From: Streptomyces sp. NBC_00249
Lineage (GTDB): Bacteria; Actinomycetota; Actinomycetes; Streptomycetales; Streptomycetaceae
Reading direction: 5' to 3'
Length of the DNA stretch: 64,000 nt
Assembly: GCF_026342355.1 (NCBI RefSeq)
Contig: NZ_JAPEMV010000010.1
Location: forward strand, 248,001-312,000
Each line of letters begins with the position of its first letter. Position 1 is the first letter of the stretch. The translations under genes and the position numbers were made by a program. The notes beneath the pieces are model-generated. The model did no database searches. It saw nothing but the letters and a program-made list of their open reading frames with translations, and was not told where the DNA came from. This document shows positions 1-7,423 of this stretch, in pieces.

Positions 1-6
1 ACGGAG

Positions 7-261
7 ATGAAGAAGAGGCTGGTGCGCGGCACCACCCTGGCCGTCGCGAGCGCCGCGATGCTGATGGGCGGCGCGGGCCTCGCCTCCGCCCACGGCGGGG
101 ACGGCGCGACGGCGAACGGCTTCGCGGGCGAGTCCCCCGGCGTCCTGAGCGGCAACCTGCTCCAGGTCCCCGTCGACGTCCCGGTGAACGTCTGCGGCAA
201 CACCGTCAACCTGATCGCCCTGCTCAACCCCTCCTTCGGCAACACCTGCGTGAACGCCTGA
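7..261 (+). CDS. short chaplin (secreted amyloid surface protein)
   Basis: This 84-residue precursor has a basic N-terminus and a signal peptide ending near ASA (residue 28). One chaplin domain (about residues 40-84) follows, with the family signatures SPGVLSGN and VPVNVCGNTV. It has the conserved cysteine pair (C63, C81) that forms a disulphide in this family. Chaplins are secreted by aerial hyphae and assemble into amyloid fibrils that make the surface hydrophobic. Only six bases precede the ATG, so any upstream promoter lies outside the window. It heads a chaplin-rodlin cluster and is followed 117 bp later by a rodlin. The family call is firm; the paralogue letter cannot be assigned. Confidence 0.95.
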   Translation: MKKRLVRGTTLAVASAAMLMGGAGLASAHGGDGATANGFAGESPGVLSGNLLQVPVDVPVNVCGNTVNLIALLNPSFGNTCVNA

Positions 262-304
262 GCGTCAACCGCGTCGTCGAAACGTCGGCATCCGGGTGAA
301 TCCA

Positions 305-333
305 CGCAACCCGAACCAGGGTCGGGCCGTTGA
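305..333 (+). promoter_or_regulatory. candidate sigma-BldN type promoter of first rodlin
   Basis: A CGCAAC box and a CGTTGA box are separated by 17 bp, about 45 bp upstream of the rodlin start. The same arrangement (CGGAAC, 17 bp, AGTTGA) precedes the second rodlin at 4255-4283. From memory, chaplin and rodlin genes belong to the BldN sigma-factor regulon with a similar consensus. The assignment is inference from that resemblance and from conservation between the two copies. Confidence 0.5.
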
Positions 334-378
334 TCCGGGTGCTTCAGTACCGGGCAATCCTGCAAAAAAGGGACGATA

Positions 379-789
379 ATGATCAAGAAGTTTGCGGCCG
401 GCGCAGCGGTTGCCGCATCTGTCGTTGGCCTCGGTGCCACCATGGCCCCGCAGGCGATGGCCGTCGGGAACGACAACGGCATCAACACGGTCAACGGCAA
501 CAACTCGGCGCAGATCTACGGCAACCAGGCCACCTACGGCAACATGAGCCCGCAGATGGCGCTGATCCAGGGCTCGTTCAACAAGCCCTGCATCGCCCTG
601 CCCGCCAAGGCCAACGTGCAGTCGGTGCTGGCGCTCGTCAACATCGGCGTCCAGGACATCCCGGTCCTGTCCAGCCCGCAGAACCAGCAGTGCACCGAGA
701 ACTCCACCCAGGCCAAGGGCGACGAGGCTCTCTCGCACATCCTCAGCAACATCCCGATCCTCTCCGGCAACGTCTCCGCCGGCAGCTGA
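379..789 (+). CDS. rodlin (RdlA/RdlB family)
   Basis: This 136-residue secreted protein has a signal peptide ending near QAMA (about residue 28). The mature part carries rodlin signatures: GNDNGINTVNGN, NKPCIALP, and QNQQCTEN followed by STQAKGDE, with two cysteines. Rodlins organise chaplin fibrils into the paired rodlets seen on Streptomyces aerial hyphae and spores. A purine-rich AAGGGA lies upstream of ATG. It is a paralogue of the gene at 4327, the two sharing most of their mature sequence. A candidate developmental promoter lies upstream and a 13 bp perfect hairpin follows the stop. The family call is firm. Confidence 0.95.
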   Translation: MIKKFAAGAAVAASVVGLGATMAPQAMAVGNDNGINTVNGNNSAQIYGNQATYGNMSPQMALIQGSFNKPCIALPAKANVQSVLALVNIGVQDIPVLSSPQNQQCTENSTQAKGDEALSHILSNIPILSGNVSAGS

Positions 790-804
790 TCGCACCCCAC
801 GCCC

Positions 805-841
805 GCGAGGCCGCCGCACCTTCGGGTCGCGGCGGCCTCGC
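805..841 (+). terminator. rho-independent-type hairpin after first rodlin
   Basis: A perfect 13 bp stem (GCGAGGCCGCCGC with its complement) encloses an 11-base loop. It starts 16 bp after the rodlin stop. There is no T tract, as is common for Streptomyces terminators. Confidence 0.75.
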
Positions 842-1025
842 CGCATGCCGGGCCCGTTGAATTCGAAAAAGGACCGGGAATCCTCTCCAGAATTCACGGT
901 ACGGACCGTCGGGGACATCTGAGTGAATTGCCGGACACCCCCCTGGAATCCGTGGTTTCTTTTCGCGGGACTGCTCGTTGTCATTGATGCAGCGGATAGA
1001 CCTCTGCGGGAAGGAACGAAAACAA

Positions 1026-1259
1026 ATGAAGTACAAGAAGGCAGTGGTGCTGGCCGCCGGCGTTCTGATGGCCGCCGGTGCCGCCGCCCCCGCCATGGCC
1101 GACTCCGAGGCCGTGGGCCACGCCGTGGGCTCCCCCGGCGTCCTGTCCGGGAACCTGGTCCAGGTCCCGGTCCACGTCCCGGTGAACGTCTGCGGCAACA
1201 CCGTCAACGTGATCGCGCTGCTGAACCCCGCGTTCGGCAACACCTGCGTCAACGCCTGA
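1026..1259 (+). CDS. short chaplin
   Basis: This 77-residue precursor starts at the ATG that follows an AAGGA ribosome site; an in-frame upstream ATG at 978 would add an implausible leader. A signal peptide ends near APAMA (residue 25). A single chaplin domain has SPGVLSGN, VPVNVCGNTV and the cysteine pair C56/C74. Its mature part is very close to the chaplins at 7 and 3179. The product is a secreted amyloid protein of the aerial surface. A long hairpin at 1299-1338 separates it from the long chaplin downstream, so the two are probably separate transcripts or attenuated. Confidence 0.95.
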   Translation: MKYKKAVVLAAGVLMAAGAAAPAMADSEAVGHAVGSPGVLSGNLVQVPVHVPVNVCGNTVNVIALLNPAFGNTCVNA

Positions 1260-1298
1260 CGAAGCACCTGCGCCCGCAAGGGCGGCAGACCTCCTCGG

Positions 1299-1338
1299 GG
1301 TGGCCTCGGAGTGCACGGCGGTGCACTCCGGGGCCACC
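1299..1338 (+). terminator. 18 bp hairpin between two chaplin genes
   Basis: The arms GGTGGCCTCGGAGTGCAC and their complement pair over 18 bp with one G-T wobble and a four-base loop. It lies 40 bp after the chaplin stop and 45 bp before the next start, so it probably ends or attenuates the upstream transcript. Confidence 0.75.
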
Positions 1339-1383
1339 TTCGATCCAGCACCGGCCCACGCGCCGGTAGACAGGGAAGGACCC

Positions 1384-2577
1384 ATGCGACAGGTACTCAG
1401 CCGACAGGTACTGGGCAAGGGGGTGCTCACGGCGGCTGCCGCGTCGAGTCTGCTGTCGATCGCGGCCGGCGCGGCCTGCGCGCAGCCCGGGGCGACGGCG
1501 GAGGCCTCGCACTCGCCGGGCGTGCTGTCCGGCAACAGCGTCTCGGCACCGATCACGTTCTCGCCGAACGTGTGCGGCAACACCGTGGACGCGGGCGCGG
1601 CGCTCAACCCCTCGATGGGCAACAAGTGCGTCACCACCACCGGCTCCGACGTCGTCGACCACGACTACGAGCGCTACCTGAGCCCCGAGCACGCGGAGGC
1701 CTTCCAGCGCTACCTCGACGAGCGCCAGGGCGGCCGGCACGCGCTGCCCGAGCAGCGCCACGAGGAGGAACCGCGGTACGCGGCGCCCCGCACCCACGCC
1801 CCCCGGCACGCGGCGCCCCGGCAGGAGGAGGACGCCTACGGCGGCCCCGGCGAGGGCGAGGAGCAGCAGGGCGAGGAGGAATGCGACGACCACCCCCCGC
1901 AGCCCGCGCCCCACGCCGAGCACCCGGCCCCCCACCCGGCGCCCCCCGCCCCGGGCCCGGCCCCGCAGCCGATGCCCGAGCCGATGCCGGAGCCGAAGCC
2001 CGAGCCCGTGGCGGAGCAGCCCGCCCCGCAGCCGGCGCCCGCGCCCCAGATCCCGCAGGCACCGGCCCCCGAGGCGCAGGTCCCGCCGGCGCAGCCGCCC
2101 GCTCCCGCGCCGCTGCCCGAGGAGCTGCCCCAGCCCCTCCCGGCCCCGGTGCCCGCGCCGGGTCCCGTCCAGGAGGTGCCGCAGCAGCCGGAGGAGCAGC
2201 CCCACCCGCTCCCCGCCCCGGCTCCGGTGACCCCGGCGCCCGCGCCGCCCGTCGCGGAGGAGGCCCCCGCGCCGCGTCCCCCGCACGGCAGCCAGCCGGT
2301 GGAGCGCCCGGCAGCGGACCAGCCCCCGGCGGCCCCCGCCGGTGACGTCCCCGTACACCTGCCCCCGGCGCCCGTGACCCCGGCCCCGGCTCCCGCACCG
2401 GCACCCGTGCCGGCCGTGGCCCCGCCGGTGAGCTCCGTCCCCGCGCCGGCACCCGCGCACGTGACGGCGCCGGAGCTGGCCGCCACCGGAGCGGGCCAGG
2501 CCGGAGCCATGGCGGCCCTCGCCTCGGCCCTGGTCCTGGGCGGCGCCATTCTCTACCGGCGGTCCCGCATCGCCTGA
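1384..2577 (+). CDS. long chaplin with one chaplin domain and LAATG sorting signal
   Basis: The protein has 397 residues from the ATG after GGAAGGA. In order: a signal peptide (about 1-33), one chaplin domain (43-83, cysteines C64 and C82), and a charged stretch rich in Glu, His and Arg (about 88-175). A Pro/Ala/Glu-rich linker of nearly 190 residues follows. The C-terminus has an LAATG motif (365-369), a hydrophobic segment and a basic YRRSRIA tail. LAxTG plus membrane segment plus basic tail is a class E sortase signal, so the protein should be covalently attached to the wall. Known long chaplins ChpA-C carry two chaplin domains; this one has a single domain on a very long stalk. No class E sortase gene is in the window. 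Confidence 0.9.
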   Translation: MRQVLSRQVLGKGVLTAAAASSLLSIAAGAACAQPGATAEASHSPGVLSGNSVSAPITFSPNVCGNTVDAGAALNPSMGNKCVTTTGSDVVDHDYERYLSPEHAEAFQRYLDERQGGRHALPEQRHEEEPRYAAPRTHAPRHAAPRQEEDAYGGPGEGEEQQGEEECDDHPPQPAPHAEHPAPHPAPPAPGPAPQPMPEPMPEPKPEPVAEQPAPQPAPAPQIPQAPAPEAQVPPAQPPAPAPLPEELPQPLPAPVPAPGPVQEVPQQPEEQPHPLPAPAPVTPAPAPPVAEEAPAPRPPHGSQPVERPAADQPPAAPAGDVPVHLPPAPVTPAPAPAPAPVPAVAPPVSSVPAPAPAHVTAPELAATGAGQAGAMAALASALVLGGAILYRRSRIA

Positions 2578-2606
2578 GCGGCAATACCGGTAATCAGAAG
2601 AAATAT

Positions 2607-2640
2607 CGGCCGGAGAATCCTCTGTCGGATTCTCCGGCCG
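2607..2640 (+). terminator. terminator hairpin after long chaplin
   Basis: A perfect 14 bp stem (CGGCCGGAGAATCC and complement) with a six-base loop begins 30 bp after the long chaplin stop. Confidence 0.75.
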
Positions 2641-2754
2641 CTGCCGTGCGCCCGGCCGGCGTTTCCGCAGCGGCCGGTAATCGTTAGCCAGGTCGAAAGC
2701 GGCGCGACGGTCGCCGCTGTTGCCCCTACCCACGAAAAGAAGAGGATTTCGAAA

Positions 2755-3099
2755 ATGAAGCTCTCCAAGGTCGCCGCTGTCGTCGTCGGCTCCGTCGCCG
2801 CCCTCGGTGCCGCGGCCCCCGCCTTCGCCGCCGACGCTCCGGCCTCGATGCCCCCCATGAGCGCGACCGGCGGGCTGACCGAGGTGCTCAACGCCACCGG
2901 CCCCGTGAGCGAGGCCCTCCCCCAGACCGTGGGCAACGGCCTTGCCGAGCAGAACGAGTCGGTCGACAAGGTCCTCGGCACCGTCCAGCACGTCAACGAG
3001 TTCCGCAACAACATTCCCGGCGAGCTGCTGGGCCTGGCGAACGGTGCCACCCAGGCCTCCCCGCTGCTCGGGGGTGTGCAGCTCAACGGCGGCCGGTGA
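2755..3099 (+). CDS. small secreted protein of unknown function in chaplin cluster
   Basis: I do not recognise a characterised family. The 114-residue product has a clear signal peptide (MKLSKVAAVVVG to AAPAFA, cleavage near residue 25). The mature part of about 89 residues is Gly/Ala/Leu-rich without cysteine, with the motifs SATGGLTEVLN, LGTVQHVNEFRNNIP and GVQLNGG. The short hydrophobic helices resemble the small secreted proteins that often sit beside chaplins. The start is the ATG after AAGAGGA. It has its own upstream gap after a terminator and ends at a strong hairpin facing a chaplin on the other strand. A surface-assembly role is guilt by association only. Confidence 0.75.
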   Translation: MKLSKVAAVVVGSVAALGAAAPAFAADAPASMPPMSATGGLTEVLNATGPVSEALPQTVGNGLAEQNESVDKVLGTVQHVNEFRNNIPGELLGLANGATQASPLLGGVQLNGGR

Positions 3100-3111
3100 G
3101 AAGGTCCCCCG

Positions 3112-3159
3112 ACATGACTGTGGGCGCCACCGGCGAGGCCGGGGCGCCCACAGTCATGT
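3112..3159. terminator. bidirectional terminator between convergent genes
   Basis: A perfect 17 bp stem (ACATGACTGTGGGCGCC and complement) with a 14-base loop lies between the stops of the secreted protein gene and the minus-strand chaplin. It can serve both transcripts. Confidence 0.8.
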
Positions 3160-3178
3160 GTGCCGACTGAGACGAACG

Positions 3179-3421
3179 TCAGTCGTTGACGCAGATGTTG
3201 CCGAAGGCGGGGTTCAGCAGGCCGATGACGTCGACGGAGTTGCCGCAGACGTTGACCGGGATGTGAACCGGAACCTGGACCAGGTTGCCCGAGAGGACAC
3301 CGGGGGAACCCACGGCCGCACCCTCGGCCACGGAGTCGGCGGAGGCGGCACCGGCGGCACCGGCGACGGCGAAACCAGCGGAGGCCAGGGCCACGGCGGC
3401 CTTCTTGGCAGCAGAGTTCAT
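3179..3421 (-). CDS. short chaplin
   Basis: This 80-residue precursor starts at the ATG preceded by AGAAGG; an upstream in-frame start would lengthen the N-terminus without need. The signal peptide ends near ASA (residue 28). One chaplin domain has SPGVLSGN, IPVNVCGNSV and cysteines C59 and C77. It ends in CVND rather than the CVNA of its neighbours. It is transcribed towards the secreted-protein gene at 2755, with a shared hairpin between them. The product is a secreted amyloid component of the aerial hyphal coat. Confidence 0.95.
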   Translation of the reverse strand: MNSAAKKAAVALASAGFAVAGAAGAASADSVAEGAAVGSPGVLSGNLVQVPVHIPVNVCGNSVDVIGLLNPAFGNICVND

Positions 3422-3564
3422 GGGAAGTGCACCTTCTCTTCGATGTCCTGCCCCGGTCCCGGGGCTCACACCGAGCGAAACGGTCCAGCGTCCCGAACGA
3501 CACGGCCGGGCAGAGAATCTGACCTGTTCAGCCCATTAGTCGTAACCATGCCGAGCGCCGCCGT

Positions 3565-4047
3565 TCACGGGACGGGGACCTCCGGGATCTCGGGGATCAG
3601 GAGGTCGGGGACGGTGGGGGTGCCGGGGACGGCCGGTACCGCCGGGACGAGCCCGTCCGTCGGCGACAGGGCCGGGGCGGCGGGGAGTTGGGGGATCGTC
3701 ACCGATGGCAGCTTGAGGTCCGGAAGACCGGGGATGTCCGGCAGCTTGGGGAGCGTCGGCAGCGTGATCGGCGGCAGCGCCACCCCGGGGGGCAGCAGGC
3801 CGGTCACGGACTTGAGGAGGTCCGCCAGCGTCTTGGTCAGGCTGCTCAGGAGGTCGTCGATCGGGCCGGCCGCGACGCGGCTCTCGATCCCTTCGATCTG
3901 CTGTTGCACCACCTCCGCCTTCCGTACGAGGGAGGCGGAGCCCTCACCGTCCGCGGCGCCCGCGGGGGCGGCCGCGCCGGAGAATATGACGACCGCGAGG
4001 GCCGACGGGACGAGGACGCGGAGGCGGGACGGCTTCGTGCGGTGCAT
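3565..4047 (-). CDS. secreted Leu/Pro-rich protein of unknown function
   Basis: I do not recognise the family. From the ATG after GAAGGA the product has 160 residues. A signal peptide ends near APAGAA, and a charged helical part follows (about 40-75, with ASLVRKAEVVQQQIEGIESR). The C-terminal half repeats short Leu/Pro/Ile units such as LPPITLPTLPKLPDIPGLP and ends in EIPEIPEVPVP-like repeats. The residues suggest a secreted, extended, possibly wall-associated protein. It lies between a chaplin and a rodlin and has 279 bp of non-coding DNA before the divergent rodlin. A surface role is inferred from context only. Confidence 0.7.
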   Translation of the reverse strand: MHRTKPSRLRVLVPSALAVVIFSGAAAPAGAADGEGSASLVRKAEVVQQQIEGIESRVAAGPIDDLLSSLTKTLADLLKSVTGLLPPGVALPPITLPTLPKLPDIPGLPDLKLPSVTIPQLPAAPALSPTDGLVPAVPAVPGTPTVPDLLIPEIPEVPVP

Positions 4048-4254
4048 GGAAGTTCCTTCGGGTGGTCGCACAGGAGCGGACCCGAGCGATCCGCTTCCTT
4101 ACCCACCGTGCGAACACCTCGTACGGAGCGCAACCGGACGGGCACCGGCCCGGCCGCGCCCTGGGGCTGCGTACGGGCTTCGCGCACGCGTCCGGGGCCG
4201 TCTCACCCGCCCTGGGGAAAAGCGCGGCCCGAACGGGCCGTTTGAGTGAAGCAG

Positions 4255-4283
4255 CGGAACCAACCCTCCTGAAGGGCAGTTGA
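4255..4283 (+). promoter_or_regulatory. candidate sigma-BldN type promoter of second rodlin
   Basis: CGGAAC and AGTTGA boxes lie 17 bp apart and about 44 bp before the start codon. This matches the layout upstream of the first rodlin (305-333). Shared spacing in two diverged copies supports function; the sigma-factor assignment is inference. Confidence 0.5.
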
Positions 4284-4326
4284 CCAGGGCGCTCCACTAG
4301 CGGGCACTCGTGCGACAAAAGGACCA

Positions 4327-4743
4327 ATGATGCTCAAGAAGATCATGACCGCCGCCGCGGTCTCCGCCGTTGCCGTCGGCGCGGGCGCGGCTGTTGCCAC
4401 CCCGGCCATGGCCATCGGCAACGACAACGGGATCAACACCGTCAACGGCAACGGTGCCGTCCAGGCCTACGGCAACCAGAAGACCGCCGGCGACCAGAGC
4501 CCGCAGCTCGGCCTCGTCCAGGGCACGCTCAACAAGCCCTGCATCGGCCTCCCGGTCAAGGTCAACGCCCAGTCTCTGCTGGCCCTGATCGCCAACGTCG
4601 GCGTCCAGGACATCAACGTCCTGTCGAACCCGCAGAACCAGCAGTGCACCGAGAACTCCACCCAGGCCAAGGGCGACGAGCCGCTCTCGCACATCCTGGA
4701 CAACATCCCCGTCCTCTCCGGCAACGGCTCCGTCGGCAGCTGA
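4327..4743 (+). CDS. rodlin (RdlA/RdlB family)
   Basis: This 138-residue precursor has a signal peptide ending near TPAMA (about residue 29). The mature part carries GNDNGINTVNGN, NKPCIGLP and QNQQCTEN, as in the paralogue at 379. Two ATG codons are adjacent (4327 and 4330); AAAGGA upstream fits either, and by analogy with the first rodlin the second may be used. Rodlins act outside the cell with chaplins to form rodlets. The gene is divergent from the secreted protein at 3565 and ends at a perfect 15 bp hairpin. Confidence 0.95.
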   Translation: MMLKKIMTAAAVSAVAVGAGAAVATPAMAIGNDNGINTVNGNGAVQAYGNQKTAGDQSPQLGLVQGTLNKPCIGLPVKVNAQSLLALIANVGVQDINVLSNPQNQQCTENSTQAKGDEPLSHILDNIPVLSGNGSVGS

Positions 4744-4794
4744 TTTCCGCTCCCCCCGGTCGGTCAGGGCCTCGGTGCCCGTGGAGCGCTCGAC

Positions 4795-4827
4795 AGGGCC
4801 CCGGCAGCTTCCAGCTGCCGGGGCCCT
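4795..4827. terminator. terminator between rodlin and convergent VKOR gene
   Basis: A perfect 15 bp stem (AGGGCCCCGGCAGCT and complement) with a three-base loop lies between two convergent stops. Confidence 0.85.
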
Positions 4828-4835
4828 CGCGCGTC

Positions 4836-5471
4836 TCAGCTCGTCCAGAACTCCCACCAGCGGGTCAGGACCAGCATCCCGATCACCCCGGTGTGCAGCA
4901 GGGGCGGGGCCCAGCCGAAGTCGGTGAAGAAGGTCCGCAGCGGGCCCGGCGCGGGGAGGTTCCCGGTGCGGACGTTGTGCGCCGTGACCGCCCAGAACAT
5001 CAGCAGCGTCGCCAGCCAGGCCAGGCAGCACCACAGGCACAGGGCGTTGATCTCGTAGAGCGACTGGACCATGAGCCAGCCGCAGAAGCCGGTGCCGAAG
5101 AGGGTCCCGGCGTTCAGTCCCAGCCAGAACCAGCCGCGGTAGCGGGCGCCGGCGAGCACGCCCGCGCCCACGCAGACGACGACCGCGTACCCGGCCAGAC
5201 CGAGCATCGGGTTGGGGAAGCCGAAGGCGGACGCCTGCTCGCTCTGCATGACGCTGCCGCAGGAGACCACGGGGTTGAGGCTGCACGCGGGCTTGAAGTC
5301 CGGGTCCTCCAGCAGGAGGAACTTGTCGAGGGTGATCACCCAGGAGGCCAGCAGCCCGGCGGCCCCGGTGACCGCCAGCAGCCAGGCCAGCCCTCTGGAG
5401 GCCGGTTCGGCCCCGGTACGGGTGCGGGGCCGGCCCTGTTGACGGGGGACGCCCACTGTATTCGTTGCCAT
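4836..5471 (-). CDS. vitamin K epoxide reductase (VKOR) family membrane protein
   Basis: The 212-residue protein has about five hydrophobic segments. It has the VKOR cysteine set: a loop pair C63 and C71 (PACSLNPVVSCGS) and a membrane CLWC (C145-C148). Bacterial VKOR reoxidises DsbA-like thiol oxidases and passes electrons to quinone, so it supports disulphide formation outside the membrane. Chaplins and rodlins in the same neighbourhood contain disulphides, which makes the location suggestive but not proof of a link. No DsbA partner is fused or adjacent. The start is uncertain between 5471 and an ATG nine bases upstream; neither has a strong ribosome site. Confidence 0.9.
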   Translation of the reverse strand: MATNTVGVPRQQGRPRTRTGAEPASRGLAWLLAVTGAAGLLASWVITLDKFLLLEDPDFKPACSLNPVVSCGSVMQSEQASAFGFPNPMLGLAGYAVVVCVGAGVLAGARYRGWFWLGLNAGTLFGTGFCGWLMVQSLYEINALCLWCCLAWLATLLMFWAVTAHNVRTGNLPAPGPLRTFFTDFGWAPPLLHTGVIGMLVLTRWWEFWTS

Positions 5472-5663
5472 GCCGCCCATAGTCCCGCGCAAGGGCACAG
5501 AACGGCGCTAATCGTGCCTATCCATAGGGAAGTTGACCTGAAGGTGTGGCGGGAACCCCTGATACTTCCCGGACGTTTTACCGAACCCCGGACGTGATGT
5601 CAGAGCCAGGGGCTACGTTGAGCTTCCGCGAAGTGACAAGCTGCGACGGCCTGGAGACCCACC

Positions 5664-6440
5664 TTGAGCGATCCGTACGAGACAACCGAGGCGCACCTCG
5701 AGCGACTCCTGGGCCGCGCCCTCAACTCCTTCGACCTGCCTGACCGGTTGGTCGAGCGCATCGGTACGGCGCTCGCCCACAGCTCTTCGCTGTACACCAC
5801 CCACCACAGCCCCTCGGCGGGCGTGTGGCGGGAGACCCACCGGCACGCCTACCTGCTCGCCGACGGCGCGGCGGCCTCCCTGTGGGAGCTCGCCTACCGG
5901 CTGAAGGGCGACCGGAGCACCCGCTACGAGGTCTTCGCGAGCAAGAGCGAACTCCGCCTGGCGGTGGCCCGGCTGTTCGGCGAGCCGCCCACCGGCGGGG
6001 CGCTGGAGCCGGCTCCGGCCGCGGGGGACGGGGAGGGCGGTCCCGACGAGGACCTGGCCGCCCTGAGCGCCCTGTTCTCGGCCTCGGCGCCGCAGCAGCG
6101 CCACCGCGAGTACACGGTGGAGCAGTCCGCCGACCACGCCCGCCGGGTGCTGCGCCGCGCGGAGAACGCCGACCGGCCCGGTGAGGGCGTGGCGGACCGG
6201 CTGCGGTCGGCGTACGCCCACCAGATCACCCAGGCGTTCGGCGGCCGGCAGTGCCTGGCCGACGGCCGGGACGCCGGGTTCAGCCTGTACGAGCACGCCT
6301 TCGTCCTGCGGGACGGGAGCGAGTTCAGCCTGTGGGAGGTCGAGCACACGGCGACCCCGGACGGCCGTCACATGTGCGAGGTCTACGACAGCGAGACGGC
6401 CGCGCGGGGGGCCATGGAGCTCCGCGCCCGGGTGAGATGA
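5664..6440 (+). CDS. conserved Streptomyces protein (DUF6227-like)
   Basis: The 258-residue soluble protein begins MSDPYETTEAHLERLLGRAL at a TTG codon nine bases after a GGAG site. No signal peptide or membrane segment is seen. Two related halves both carry Trp-Glu-centred strands (SLWELAYRL near 74 and FSLWEVEHT near 221) followed by TRYEVFASKSEL-like and MCEVYDSETA-like segments, suggesting an internal duplication around an acidic linker. I recall this as the actinobacterial DUF6227 family; its function is unknown to me. It converges on the fruK operon, with a 35 bp gap. Confidence 0.6.
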   Translation: MSDPYETTEAHLERLLGRALNSFDLPDRLVERIGTALAHSSSLYTTHHSPSAGVWRETHRHAYLLADGAAASLWELAYRLKGDRSTRYEVFASKSELRLAVARLFGEPPTGGALEPAPAAGDGEGGPDEDLAALSALFSASAPQQRHREYTVEQSADHARRVLRRAENADRPGEGVADRLRSAYAHQITQAFGGRQCLADGRDAGFSLYEHAFVLRDGSEFSLWEVEHTATPDGRHMCEVYDSETAARGAMELRARVR

Positions 6441-6475
6441 CCGCCGCCTGACCCCGCCCGGCCCCGCCGACCCCG

Positions 6476-7423
6476 TCAGGACCTGCTCGTGGACAGCGGG
6501 AGGTCCAGCGGCAGGTCCTGGGTGACGCGGACCAGGCCGGGGCGGAGGTCCGCGGGGGTCGGCACGGCGCTGCCGGGCAGCTGTACGGCGGCGGCGCCGT
6601 GGGCCAGCGCGGCGGCCAGGGCCGCCGGGCCGGTCCCGCCCGCGGTCAGGAAGCCGGCCAGGGAGGCGTCGCCCGCGCCGACGTCGCTGCGGACGGTGGT
6701 GACCTGGGCCGTGCCGTGGAAGGTGCCCCCGTCCGTGACGAGGAGCTGGCCCTGCGGGCCGAGGGAGGCCAGGACCGCGCCGGCGCCGCGGCCGAGCAGT
6801 TCCCCGGCGGCCTTGACGGCGTCGCCCAGGGTGGCCAGGGGGCGGCCGACCGCTTCGGCCAGCTCCGACGCGTTCGGCTTGACCAGGTCGGGGCGGGCCG
6901 CCAGGGCGGCGAGCAGGGCCGGGCCCGAGGTGTCCACGGCGACGCGGGCGCCGGCCTCGCGGGCGCGGGCGACGAGTGCGGCGTACCAGTCGGGCCGCAG
7001 GCCGGGCGGCAGGCTGCCGCAGCAGGCTATCCAGGCGGGGTGGCCCGCGCAGGTGCGGACGGTGTCGAGGAGGAGGGCCGCCTCCCCGGGCGAGAGCTCC
7101 GGGCCCGCCGCGTTGATCTTCGTGAGGGTGCCGTCCGGTTCGGCGAGGGAGATGTTCGTACGGGTCTGCCCGGCGATCGAGACGGCGGTGACGTCCACGC
7201 CCTGGGCGCCCAGGAGTTCGGCGAGCAGGGCGCCGGGGGCGCCGCCGAGCGGGAGGACCGCCGTGGTGCGGACGCCTGCGGCGGCGACGGCCCGTGAGAC
7301 GTTGACCCCCTTGCCGCCGGGGTCGACCCGGTCGGCGGTGGCCCGGTGCACCTCGCCGCGGTCAAGCGAGGGGACCTCGTAGGTCCGGTCGAGGGAGGGG
7401 TTGGGGGTGACGGTGAGGATCAT
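6476..7423 (-). CDS. fruK: 1-phosphofructokinase (PfkB family)
   Basis: The 315-residue protein begins ILTVTPNPSLDRTYEV, the usual FruK N-terminus. It contains GGKGVNVSRA (about 38-47) and the C-terminal PfkB signature VGAGDASLAGF, whose Asp is the catalytic base. It phosphorylates fructose 1-phosphate to fructose 1,6-bisphosphate in the cytoplasm. Its ATG overlaps the stop of the upstream DeoR regulator by four bases, so the two are translationally coupled. In many Streptomyces a fructose PTS gene fruA follows; here the next gene is a convergent unrelated one, so the substrate must come from a permease elsewhere, or the enzyme may act on tagatose-type sugars. Confidence 0.92.
   Translation of the reverse strand: MILTVTPNPSLDRTYEVPSLDRGEVHRATADRVDPGGKGVNVSRAVAAAGVRTTAVLPLGGAPGALLAELLGAQGVDVTAVSIAGQTRTNISLAEPDGTLTKINAAGPELSPGEAALLLDTVRTCAGHPAWIACCGSLPPGLRPDWYAALVARAREAGARVAVDTSGPALLAALAARPDLVKPNASELAEAVGRPLATLGDAVKAAGELLGRGAGAVLASLGPQGQLLVTDGGTFHGTAQVTTVRSDVGAGDASLAGFLTAGGTGPAALAAALAHGAAAVQLPGSAVPTPADLRPGLVRVTQDLPLDLPLSTSRS

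Noticed and set aside
1249-2991. 580-residue minus-strand open frame across the long chaplin
   Set aside because: It is the antisense of the Pro-rich coding sequence, has low-complexity Arg/Gly composition, and no ribosome site or family motif.
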